NCBI GenBank assembly: GCA_029834535.1
Contig: JAQMWT010000311.1
Span: 1 to 64,000 of the forward strand
DNA: 64,000 nt
Origin: Chrysophaeum taylorii
Taxonomy: Eukaryota > Sar > Pelagophyceae > Pelagomonadales > Pelagomonadaceae
Direction: 5' to 3'
The position numbers and the translations under genes were made by a program. Of this stretch, positions 10,810-20,100 are shown one piece after another. A model generated the notes under the pieces. That model searched no databases. It worked only from the letters and a program-made list of their open reading frames with translations, and was not told where the DNA came from. The first letter of the stretch is position 1, and every line of letters starts with the position of its first letter.

Positions 10810-11019
10810 TGTGGCGGCAACTTCCGCCTCCTAAGGCTTACCCCTCTTATAAGGCCCCCCCTTATCAGGGGCACCCTACTCCGTTCCGATGATGTCAGTG
10901 TTCTCTATGACATCATCTTCCTTTTCCGTGACGCATGTCACCCTGATTTCTGATTTTCGATTATCCTTGATCATAAAGCAACAGCCGATCCTCAAGTTGA
11001 GAGGACCAGGCACGGAAGT
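10810..11019 (+). repeat. 3' LTR of G1, partial
   Basis: Starts TGTGGCGGCAAC, directly after a purine tract (ACCAGGGGAGTCC). It matches the first ~208 bp of the 5' LTR and then runs straight into the TGTGGCGG start of the G2 LTR at 11020. The rest of the G1 LTR is not found downstream of G2. Confidence 0.75.
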
Positions 11020-11379
11020 TGTGGCGGTAATAACCATTCCCCCCCCCCCACTTATGTGCCTGTTACCTGCCTGTTACCTTGAATTTGGCGGTGTCATGCT
11101 TGACACCCACACCTGCTTCTCCAAGGATACTCCTGTACCGAGGACCTGTGTTGCTCTTGCCGATCTAGCATATCTTGCTGGATCACCCATTGGAATCTAT
11201 CGATTCTTGTTGTTTCCTTGAAATTACCCTCAATTAAATGTTCGACAGCATGGCGTGAGCGGAGTGTGAGCGCTTGGTTGGACGTGTGGTGGAACCACCC
11301 GTGGTTCAGGACCGTTGAGCGGTCACGTTGTGACCGACGGTTAGGCGAAGAGGGGCGGGTGAGCTGAGTTTCCACCACA
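11020..11379 (+). repeat. 5' LTR of G2
   Basis: About 360 bp, TGTGGCGGTAAT...TTTCCACCACA. The last ~140 bp (from CCCTCAATTAAATGTTCGAC on) are almost identical to 20670-20821, but the first ~200 bp are only loosely similar to the 3' LTR. Confidence 0.85.
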
Positions 11380-11381
11380 GG

Positions 11382-11402
11382 TGGTCTCAGAAACGGGAAC
11401 TG
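11382..11402 (+). promoter_or_regulatory. Primer-binding site of G2
   Basis: TGGTCTCAGAAACGGGAACT follows the LTR end after two bases. It begins with TGG, complementary to the tRNA CCA end. It differs from the G1 primer site, so the two subfamilies probably use different tRNAs. The species is not assigned. Confidence 0.55.
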
Positions 11403-11603
11403 ATAGTTTCCGGGGTTGTTGTTACGCGAATCCCGGACTGTCAGTCTCCCGCGCCCGGCGGCGAATCGGTGTTCAGGCTTTGAGCGAGTGCAGAGCCGAC
11501 GTGTTTGTGGGTGCGGTTCCGGCGAATCGAGGGTGTCACTCCGATACGCGAAGCGGAACAAGCGTTCGGCGTGTTCGAACGTGAGCGGACGTTGTCGTGA
11601 GTC

Positions 11604-11785
11604 TCGAAAAAAAAAAACAATCGCCTGGGGAGCGGGGAGTAAGCCATCGCTCCCAGAACGGCAGACCGGGGAGGACAACCATATCCTCAAGACAACCCAA
11701 AAAAAAAAAAGAGTTCGCCTGGGGGAGACAGCCATCTCCCAGAACAGGTAGGCCGGGGAGGACGACCATATCCTCTAGTCAACCG
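11604..11785 (+). repeat. Two tandem leader repeats with poly-A and a hairpin each
   Basis: Two ~90 bp units each start with an A(11-12) tract and continue TCGCCTGGGG..., a hairpin, AGAAC..GGCAGACCGGGGAGGAC-like sequence and CCATATCCTC. Hairpins: 11635-11654 (GGGAG/CTCCC stem) and 11723-11740 (GGGAGA/TCTCCC stem). Both loops contain AGCCA. The position between primer site and gag is where retroelement packaging or dimerisation signals lie, but that role is inference. Confidence 0.6.
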
Positions 11786-11848
11786 GCTCAAGCGCGCAGT
11801 CAAGCAGTAGCCGGCAAATTGCTGCTTTGACGACAAAAACAAAATTAG

Positions 11849-13453
11849 ATGACGGCCCCGTGGTTTCGGGACGCCCAGGAACGTCTGCGGCGAGTCATCA
11901 CCCCAGTGATGGAGTCATCCCTCCGAAGACGGCTAGATGTCGGGACGGGTGGCGAACGAGTGGAGATACCAGTGGAGAGTGCGGCGGATACGGCTGTCCG
12001 GCCAGAAGTGCGCACTCCAGAAAGTGAAGAAGTGGGGACCATGACAGCCCCAGAACCTATGCCTGCAACGGTAGTCGGGGGCGAGCCAACGCCTATGCCC
12101 GTGCACGTACGAGAAGACGAGACGATCCGTACGGAACGACTACGGTCCGACCCAGAAACTCCAGCTGCAATCCGGGAGCCGGTGACTCGAGCACCGCCGG
12201 CCCCACCTTACTCTGCGATTGCTGGAGAAGAAAAGATAGAGGGGGATCCCGCGCTTATGCGCACCCTCCTCGAAAAAGTTGAAGAATATCGCTCTAAGAT
12301 CCACTATCTCGAAGGGACGATGGAATACGAGCGAGAAGAGTCTCAACGCCAATACCGAGACGCTGAGCTTCAGCGTCGAACAGTTCAGCATGAACGAGCC
12401 GAGAATGAACGGCTTCGACGAGAAATCGAAGACACGAGACGAGCTCGAGAAGAATATCCACCATCTCTCGATGCTACCCTCGTCGAGCAACATCGTCGAG
12501 AGGCCGAGTTTCAGCGGCACGAGGCCGAGAAGCTGCGGCGTGAGCTTAAAGAGGCCACACGAGTCCGAAACAAGCGACCACCATCACCTGACGTTGATCG
12601 CGCCAGACCGGAACTAGCGGACGACGCCGCGGCGACTCGTGCAGACGACCCCCCGCCTCGAAAGCATCCCGAACCAATACGGCGGAGGCCCTCTGCACCT
12701 GACTTCGATCCTTCTGGCGACGATGATGAGTTCGATGATACCATCAGCATCGATAGAGGTCCGACGGGGATGCACAGGTTGAACTTCCCGACACTCCAGG
12801 GCCCTATTGTCAAGACGCGTGACGAAGTACGGACGTGGTGGAACCAACTGATGCGGATCATCGAGCTAAGGCTCGACCGTCCTTCATGCGCCATGAACAT
12901 GATCGGTGGCGAATATCAACTCGCTCCCATGACTGTTTATAACAAGTGGGAAGACGAGCACAAGCCACTATGGAAAGGGTATTTACGCGGACGTGTTTCG
13001 AAGGCGGAAATCCGTAAGCACGACGAGGAGTACTTGGCCAAAATCGAGGAAGCACTCCTATTGCCCTGCCCTCCTCGAGCTACTACAGAGCAACTGGAGT
13101 ACGAGTGGTACACGATGACGCAAGGCAACCTTCCGCTCTCCAAGTACGTCAGCAAGTGGGTCCAAAAATTTGGACTATGGCGAGCTGCTTCTAAGAACCC
13201 GGTGGAACCCGAAGCTTTTCGGATGCACTTTCTCCGAGGGTTATCGTCTGAAAAGCTCCGACACGACATTCACCTTGCGCGGATCTCGGCCCCGGACCAA
13301 ACGCTAGACCAGACGTTCCAACTTGCCTTGCAATTGGACGCGATGCCAGAGGTGGGGACGTCCAGCGACAAGCATGAAGATCCAAAAAGACCAAAGTCCC
13401 AAAAGACAAGCCCCACCGTACGCGTAAGGAATGGTATCAGCAGCAGCAGCTAG
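11849..13453 (+). CDS. G2 gag (coiled coil plus capsid-like region)
   Basis: 534 residues. About 130-250 is a strongly charged, Arg/Glu-rich coiled coil. About 300-510 looks like a Gypsy-type capsid ('retrotrans_gag'), with WWNQLMRIIELRL, then EYEWYTMTQGNLPLSKYVSKW and FLRGLSSEKLRHDI, matching the 'W...F...Y..L.Q...L..Y...F' and 'F..GL....R' spacing of the family. Gag would form the particle. The first ATG (GATGACGGCC context) follows the leader repeats by about 60 bp. Charged proline-rich segments separate the coil from the capsid. Confidence 0.75.
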   Translation: MTAPWFRDAQERLRRVITPVMESSLRRRLDVGTGGERVEIPVESAADTAVRPEVRTPESEEVGTMTAPEPMPATVVGGEPTPMPVHVREDETIRTERLRSDPETPAAIREPVTRAPPAPPYSAIAGEEKIEGDPALMRTLLEKVEEYRSKIHYLEGTMEYEREESQRQYRDAELQRRTVQHERAENERLRREIEDTRRAREEYPPSLDATLVEQHRREAEFQRHEAEKLRRELKEATRVRNKRPPSPDVDRARPELADDAAATRADDPPPRKHPEPIRRRPSAPDFDPSGDDDEFDDTISIDRGPTGMHRLNFPTLQGPIVKTRDEVRTWWNQLMRIIELRLDRPSCAMNMIGGEYQLAPMTVYNKWEDEHKPLWKGYLRGRVSKAEIRKHDEEYLAKIEEALLLPCPPRATTEQLEYEWYTMTQGNLPLSKYVSKWVQKFGLWRAASKNPVEPEAFRMHFLRGLSSEKLRHDIHLARISAPDQTLDQTFQLALQLDAMPEVGTSSDKHEDPKRPKSQKTSPTVRVRNGISSSS

Positions 13454-13524
13454 CAGGTTATGTCACCAGCTCTGACGCGTCAGGTCGGCTGCCGGAGAAC
13501 CTCGACTCTGAGTTACACTATGCG

Positions 13525-14166
13525 TTGATGACGTGCTTGAACTGTGGGAAGCATATTTATTACGGGCACGATGATGGGGTGTGTCCTAAGCCTGGAAATT
13601 CTGATCGGAAAGCTCGCGCTGCCCGAACGTTGAAGGCTGCAGGCTTCCCACCGACGGCAGAAGGACAGGCCCAATGTCGACAAACGGTCACGGCTAATCA
13701 AGCTGCCGTGACGCGGCGCGTTCAAGCACCATTTACGCCACCCCCACAGGTCGTCTACACTGCTGCGCAGGGCACAGGTGCCGGTCCCCAACAGGTAATC
13801 GCAGCCGCTCCGCAGCAGATGGTTCAGCAACCAGTGGTGCAGCAGCAGAGTGCATCGCGCACGCTGAGATCGGAGGACGTTGCGCAGGCACTAAACACCC
13901 TGTCGTTGCTACGACAAGCTACCCAGTCGACACAGCAGCAGGCCAACCCCAGCCAGTGCAGTGCCGGCGCCGCCTCCCAGTGGCTCGATGTGCTTGATGA
14001 AGATCAGGGCGGCCCTAGGCGATTCAATGGATGCACGGTGCAGAATGCGGCGCTGATTGACGGCAATGTGATCAGCGGAGACGACGAGGATGAGAGCCGT
14101 GGTGATGTAACACCAGAGAGCACTCCTTTTGTGATGAACCCATGGAACCGCCCTCCTTTTTGGTGA
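13525..14166 (+). CDS. G2 nucleocapsid-like segment with zinc knuckle
   Basis: 213 residues beginning with CLNCGKHIYYGHDDGVC, a CxxC-x7-H-x4-C arrangement that is a variant of the retroviral CCHC knuckle, followed by a Gln/Ala/Pro-rich tail (PQQVIAAAPQQMVQQPVVQQ). It lies between capsid and pol. Its end overlaps the start of pol by 25 bp in a different frame, the usual layout where Gypsy elements make Gag-Pol by ribosomal frameshifting. Confidence 0.6.
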   Translation: MMTCLNCGKHIYYGHDDGVCPKPGNSDRKARAARTLKAAGFPPTAEGQAQCRQTVTANQAAVTRRVQAPFTPPPQVVYTAAQGTGAGPQQVIAAAPQQMVQQPVVQQQSASRTLRSEDVAQALNTLSLLRQATQSTQQQANPSQCSAGAASQWLDVLDEDQGGPRRFNGCTVQNAALIDGNVISGDDEDESRGDVTPESTPFVMNPWNRPPFW

Positions 14167-17100
14167 TCACCGAGGACGCATGGACGGCAGAAGAGAGTCG
14201 GAGTGCTGAGGTGCGCAAAGTTGCGTCCATCCTCTCCAGTCAGGACGGAAGGGAGATGTCGAAAGACAAGGACCCAAGCTGGTTTACTGGTCGAGACCAA
14301 TTGATGGCCATCGCTGTGGAGCCGTCATCAGAGGATCTTGCCACTGGCTCCGCTGCATGCCCGAGCATTAGCTCTGATTTCGATGAGTTCTGCCCGCAGA
14401 CAGCGATGAATACAGCTAGTCATCCCGATCATCGTGAGAACAAAGCAGTGACATACGACGGGACGAAGTTGACATGTTTGACGTATATCCCTGTCGCCGT
14501 TGTGTCTCAGGATGGTGCATCTTATTCGGTCCTTGCAGCTGGGCTGGATGGTATGGCTGACTCGCCATACATCGATCACGTGCTTTACAACAAGCTCAGA
14601 CGTGAAAATAAGATCATTTATCGCCAGGCGCTGCCCTCTACTCGCACTCTTAGCGGATCAGGTGGTTCGGGAGCGGCTATTCGCGAATGGATTATCTTGC
14701 GCGTTTCTATGACGCCTGGAACTTCCACTCTGCTGATGTTTTTTGTAGGGCAGACGAATGGGCAGCTACTACTAGGAGCGCGAGAATTACGACTTTTGGG
14801 TTCTATCATGGATTACGCTTCCGAGTTGGCCATTTTCCGTCGCTCTGAAGTCACCATTGGAGTTCTGAAAAGTAGAGATCCCGATGCGCTTCAGGACCAC
14901 CAGGGCGTTGTCCTCTTCAACGAAGCGTTCGATGCGACTCCAACAGTGGTTCCTATGTTCCCGACGGCGAAGCTCGCCATACACGACGGGAACCAGAAGC
15001 AGTGGCAGCCATTTGCTACTCCTTGGCGGTATGATAGCTTGCTTCGGTCCATCCAGGCTAGAGCCGAGCACCATCGCACTGACCCAGAGCATCCTCCGCT
15101 AGACGCGCATGGTTGTGAGATTTCTGCGGGTACGGGCGGACGAAGTCAGGTTTCCCGTGAGGATCCCACCGTCGTCCCTCACTTCGCGTTTGTGACTAAG
15201 ACCCACTATCTCGCACCCGGCCATCCTTATGTGCTGGAGCTTGTCTGTGACGCGCCACTGATGAGAGGTCAGGCCTACCGCCCTTATCGCTCGCTCTACC
15301 CTGATTTGCGTGTGATACCAAACTCTTTGTCGTCATATTGCTTCCACGAGCCGAACGAAGTTTACGTGGCTGTGGAGCATGTTGGCACAGGACCTATTGG
15401 ACTCGACCCTGAGGTACCCATGATCGAGGGAGAGATCATACCACATGAAGGTTGCGTCAAAGTACAGCTGGAAGCCGCTGAAGAGGATACAAGAGTCTGT
15501 TTTGCGACTGCTTCAGCTGACGAAGATGAGACGGAAGTCGAGGAGGAGGTCTTAGCTGTGAGACCCCCTCCTGAACCTCCTCCAGAAGAAGGAACAAAAA
15601 AAATGTCGAAGGAAGAAGCCACGACTCAGGAGCTGATTGCTAGGCATGCTTCTTTGGTTTGGATTCCAATCACCTATATCAGCGTCGTCGTTTATTTCGC
15701 CGGCGCTGGTGGATCGAGTTTGGGGATCCAACGATGCAATGAGATCTATGGAACCTCTTTTCGCATTGTGTTGGCTTTGGACTCATGTCCACAAGCGCGA
15801 GCTGTTTTCCAGCTCAACTTTCCTAAGATCCCGTACGTGCTTCATGACCTGGGGAAATCTCATCGTCGTACGTACGATGTGGTCTTGTCATACCTACATA
15901 AGGATCATTGGAGACATTCGTACTTCCACGCCAGTCCTCCTTGTATTTATGGCTCGACCGCGAACCTGCACTACAGGGACGCGCGCAAGGGTGCTGCCAT
16001 CACCTCGTGGGTTCTGCGTCATTTCCGCAATGCACCTCACGTGATTGGACGATGGACGTTGGAGCAGGAGCCATCCGTGATTCCTTTTATCCATCACAAG
16101 TTCTACATTCCGCGTGTGGTTGACTTTTACAGTATTACCCCGGAATTGCTGTGTTCGCGCACGCGCCTACTTGGCAGCAATGTGCGCTTGTCATTGCCAC
16201 TACTGACGCGAGTGCCACCCAATTTGCAGGACCGTTTCGGGCCAGCGTTAGGCTTTCCGAGTGGTCACCCTCTGATTGTGGTGAACAGTTTTTCATCTAC
16301 GCGACCAGCCATCGGCCCCACTTTCACGGTGACGCGCAATAAGTTGCAGATGGGCCCTCACTTTTCCAATGTGCGACCACTGTCCGTGGAAATGCATCAG
16401 GAGATCATGACCGTCCCCACGACGTGGAAATGGGGTAGCATTTCGCAATCAGCGGCTATGAAGATGCTGGGGAGCATGGTACCTCATGCGACTATGATGC
16501 GCATCGCACTCGCAGTGCATAATTCATTTGATCCCGTGATTCGCAATCAGGGTCAACTACGGAATATCACTACCGCGACGATGGCCAATCCCGATTACCG
16601 TCTTCTACGGTTTTCATCTTTTGCTATCGACTCGCGTATTCCCACGCTCGACCCTGACACCCGATGTGTGTCATGGATCCATCAAGACGACTTCTACTCC
16701 AGCCAAACTTCAAACGTCACCGCTGTTCCCACCGCCACCCCACCACCACCGTTCGTTGTATCGCCTGGGACGGCTCACTCTTTTTCAGGGGGCACCGTCG
16801 CCACTGCTGTGATGCAGAGCAACCAAGTCTCTACGACCGCTGAAGAGGACGGCACATTGAAGGAGCGACCAGCGTATTTCAAGACGTACGCAGTTCCGTG
16901 GGCGGACGCGCCTAACGACGAACATGGTTATCCTGTACCAGTGGTGCCTCCTCATTTAGCTGATCAAGAGAGCATGCAAGTCATCCCTCCGACCGTCGCG
17001 CAGGTCGAAGAGGTGATGGCTGCGCTGGGCATTACAGACCATCCCGCTTTAAATGAGGATGAAAAACGGATGATGCGACATTTGCTTTCCTACTCGTGGG

Positions 17101-20100
17101 CATTCTTTGATGACGTGATGAGACCCGTTGATTCGCCTGAGGTCACCCTCCGGTTCAAAGAGGACAATCCGAACCCGATTAAGTTGTCGCCGTATCGGTT
17201 GTCAAAGGAGAAGATCGAGTGCTTGAGACTTCAAATCGAGGAATGGAGTCGAGACGGAGTTGTCCGTCCCGCGCACTCTCCTTGGGGTTTTCCTATCCTG
17301 ATGCTGCCTAAGAAAGGGGCTGAGCCAGGCACTTCCAACGCTTACAGAGCGGCTGTCGACCTGCGGCGCCTCAACAAATTGCTCAAGGATGACAGTTGGC
17401 CGAGCGTGAGCATGACCGACGCGTTGATGTTTCTCACCGACAAGTTTCGTCGTTCTAGCATGGACATCCGATGGGGTTACCACAATTTGCGATTGTCAGC
17501 GGACGCGCAGGATGTAGTGACCTTCACTAGTCCTTTGGGAGCATTCAGTTATATGCGTTTACCTTTGGGAGTCAAGCCTGCTGGCAGCCTGTTCTGCAAG
17601 CAACTCAACACCGATCTGTCGAAGTGGTTGTACCGTGACCTAGTGGCTTATATCGACGACATTTTGGCTGGGCATGCAGACACTAAGAGTCATTTGCAAT
17701 GCCTTGTTCAAGTCATTCCCCAATTGGCGTCGAAAGGGTATAGCGGCAAGGTTAAGAAGATCCACTTCATGAAGGAGGTCATTGAATTCTTGGGGCATTT
17801 GTCTACCCCGAATGGACTTCTCCCGTCACCAAGATCGACGGAGGCCATCCGGCATATGCCAATCCCTGGTACTTTGTCAGATGCTGATCCCAAAAAGCAA
17901 GTCCGCTCCTTCCTTGGGATGGGGAGTTTTTGTCGTCGTTATGTGCGCAATTTCACGCGAGTCGCGGAGCCGTTAAGACAGTTGACTTTGCCAGATGTTA
18001 AGTTCGAGTGGACGAAAGAGTGTCAAGAGGCCTGGGATGCCACCATCGAAGCTATTGTTACTTCTAAGGGCATTTACCATCCGGACTACTCATTGCCGTT
18101 CTACATTCGGACAGATGCATCTGCGCATGGATTAGGCGCTTACTTGTTTCAGAAAGTGCCAGTCGTTGGTGACGATGGAAAAGAACGGGTGGAGGAGAGA
18201 GTTATCGAGTACTGGAGTCGAACCGTGCCTAAGTCAATGAGGAAGTATGATCCTCGGCGCTTGGAACTCCTCGCAGTACTCTCTGCTCTCGAAAATTTCC
18301 GATTTTATATCGAAGGTCATCAGACAAAGTTAGAGACGGATCATCGTAACTTAACGTTTCTGCGGGATTCGAATCATACGTCTGGACAGTTAGCACGATG
18401 GGCTATGCGGCTTGCTGCGTTCGACCGGGAGCTCGGATACAAACCTGGAAATTCCCCGGGCATGCGCATCCCTGATTGCCTGTCGCGCAATCCAATCGAC
18501 AAGTTAATCGAGCAGGACGAAGACGGAGAACCGATCAATGAAGCGTATCTGATCTTCCAGGAGATCCCCACCGATGTTCCGGGCACAGCGTGCTTCACCT
18601 TCTCATCAGTGACGATGTCTCTGTTGGCAGACAGGGAGTATACTGCAGCTCTAGCAGCAGTTAGTACGCGTCGGAGCGCGCCGCCGCCTCAATTTGCGTA
18701 CGAAGCCGATCCGGTAGACCCCGTTGAACGGCTCCCTTTTGCTGATCAAGCTGAGGATGAGATCACTCTCGAGGAGATAGCTAAAGAACAGATTGAAGAC
18801 AAGACTTGCACGCAGATCCGTCAGAGCCTCGATTCGGAGCAGAAGGATCCACGCGATAAGCCACCCCTGCCGTACGAGATCGAAGACAACGTCTTGTACA
18901 AGGTTGACGAGTCAGAATCTCGACGTCTGATTGTGGTCCCACAGTCGATGCAGGAGCGTGTGATCACCATGCACCATCGAGGGCTGTTCGGAGGCCATGT
19001 GGGACGAGATTCGACAGCGAGCCAGATTTTGGAGCGATACTGGTGGCCCAACGTCATATCGTCGGTCACCGACTTCATCAAGGCCTGCATCATCTGTCAG
19101 AAAGTTCGATCCACTGTGCCGAAGCGCTATGGCCTCCTTTGCCAACCGAATCGCATTGGTGATTGCTATGTCCTAGGAATGGATCTCTTTGGACCACTGA
19201 GAGGAGCCGACTTGCACACGTATATCCTCGCGATGTACGATGCTGCGTCGCATTTTCTCAAGCTGGCGTTGATAAATACCAAGCATGACTACGCGATCTT
19301 GAATGCATTTGTTGACAAGATTGTCCTCGAGGGATGTCTCCCGCGGTGTATAGTTACGGATAATGGTAGTGAGTTCGCGAACAAGTTGTTCCGGACGTTC
19401 GTTCGTCAATTCAACGTTCGATACCGCACGACCATTCTTTATCACCCACAGAGTAATCACACTGAGCGAGTCAATCGGTTCATCAAGGCCTTCCTCCGGG
19501 CCGCGATGGATGAGCAGCGCCAAACGGACTGGTCTATTTTTGTCCAGTACGTGGCTTTCATGTACAACCGGATGTACATCCCCGGAACGAAGATCTCGCC
19601 GTTTATGATGCGTACCGGCAAGCAACCCCTGTTACCGCCTGATTACAACATCTTGGGCGAACAGCGTGGTCTGCCTCAATCGCGTCAACAGATCCTGACG
19701 GACTTTAAGCACAAGTTTGAATTTTACAGTCAACTCGTCGCTCGGGCACATCAAAAGGCCCAGGAGACTCAGAAGATCAACTACGACGCCCATCAGATCG
19801 ACATCCAGTTCTCTCCTGGCGATTATGTCTTGCGTTTTGTGCCTAAGACGCGTCACAAGTTGCGGCCTATTTGGCGTGGCCCATATATTGTTACCAAGAA
19901 GAAGTCTCCAGTCGTTTACGAAATTAAAGACGTGCACGACGACAATGCCGAACCCGTTGTGGTATCCGTGCAGCAGATTGTGCCTTTGAAAGTGCCGATA
20001 ATCGACACCTCTTCGGCCCCCTTGCACACGCCTTCAGACCGCGACCGCTTTAAGCACGGCAAATTTGTCATTTTTCGGGTCAAAGCACGAGGTAATGCGT

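Larger units (their letters stand above)
902..11019 (+). mobile_element. Ty3/Gypsy LTR retrotransposon G1 with DNMT-like domain
   Basis: The element runs from a TGTGGCGG LTR start to a partial 3' LTR that abuts the next element, about 10.1 kb. Parts in order: 5' LTR, tRNA-like primer site, a long acidic gag-position region, protease-like domain, C5-DNMT-like domain, reverse transcriptase, RNase H, integrase with GPY/F module, a basic/aromatic C-terminal module, and 3' LTR. The order RT-RH-INT defines Ty3/Gypsy. The 3' half is one long open frame. The 5' half is broken, by roughly five to eight breaks. G1 and G2 are related along the whole of pol but clearly different subfamilies. Age is intermediate. 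Confidence 0.85.
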
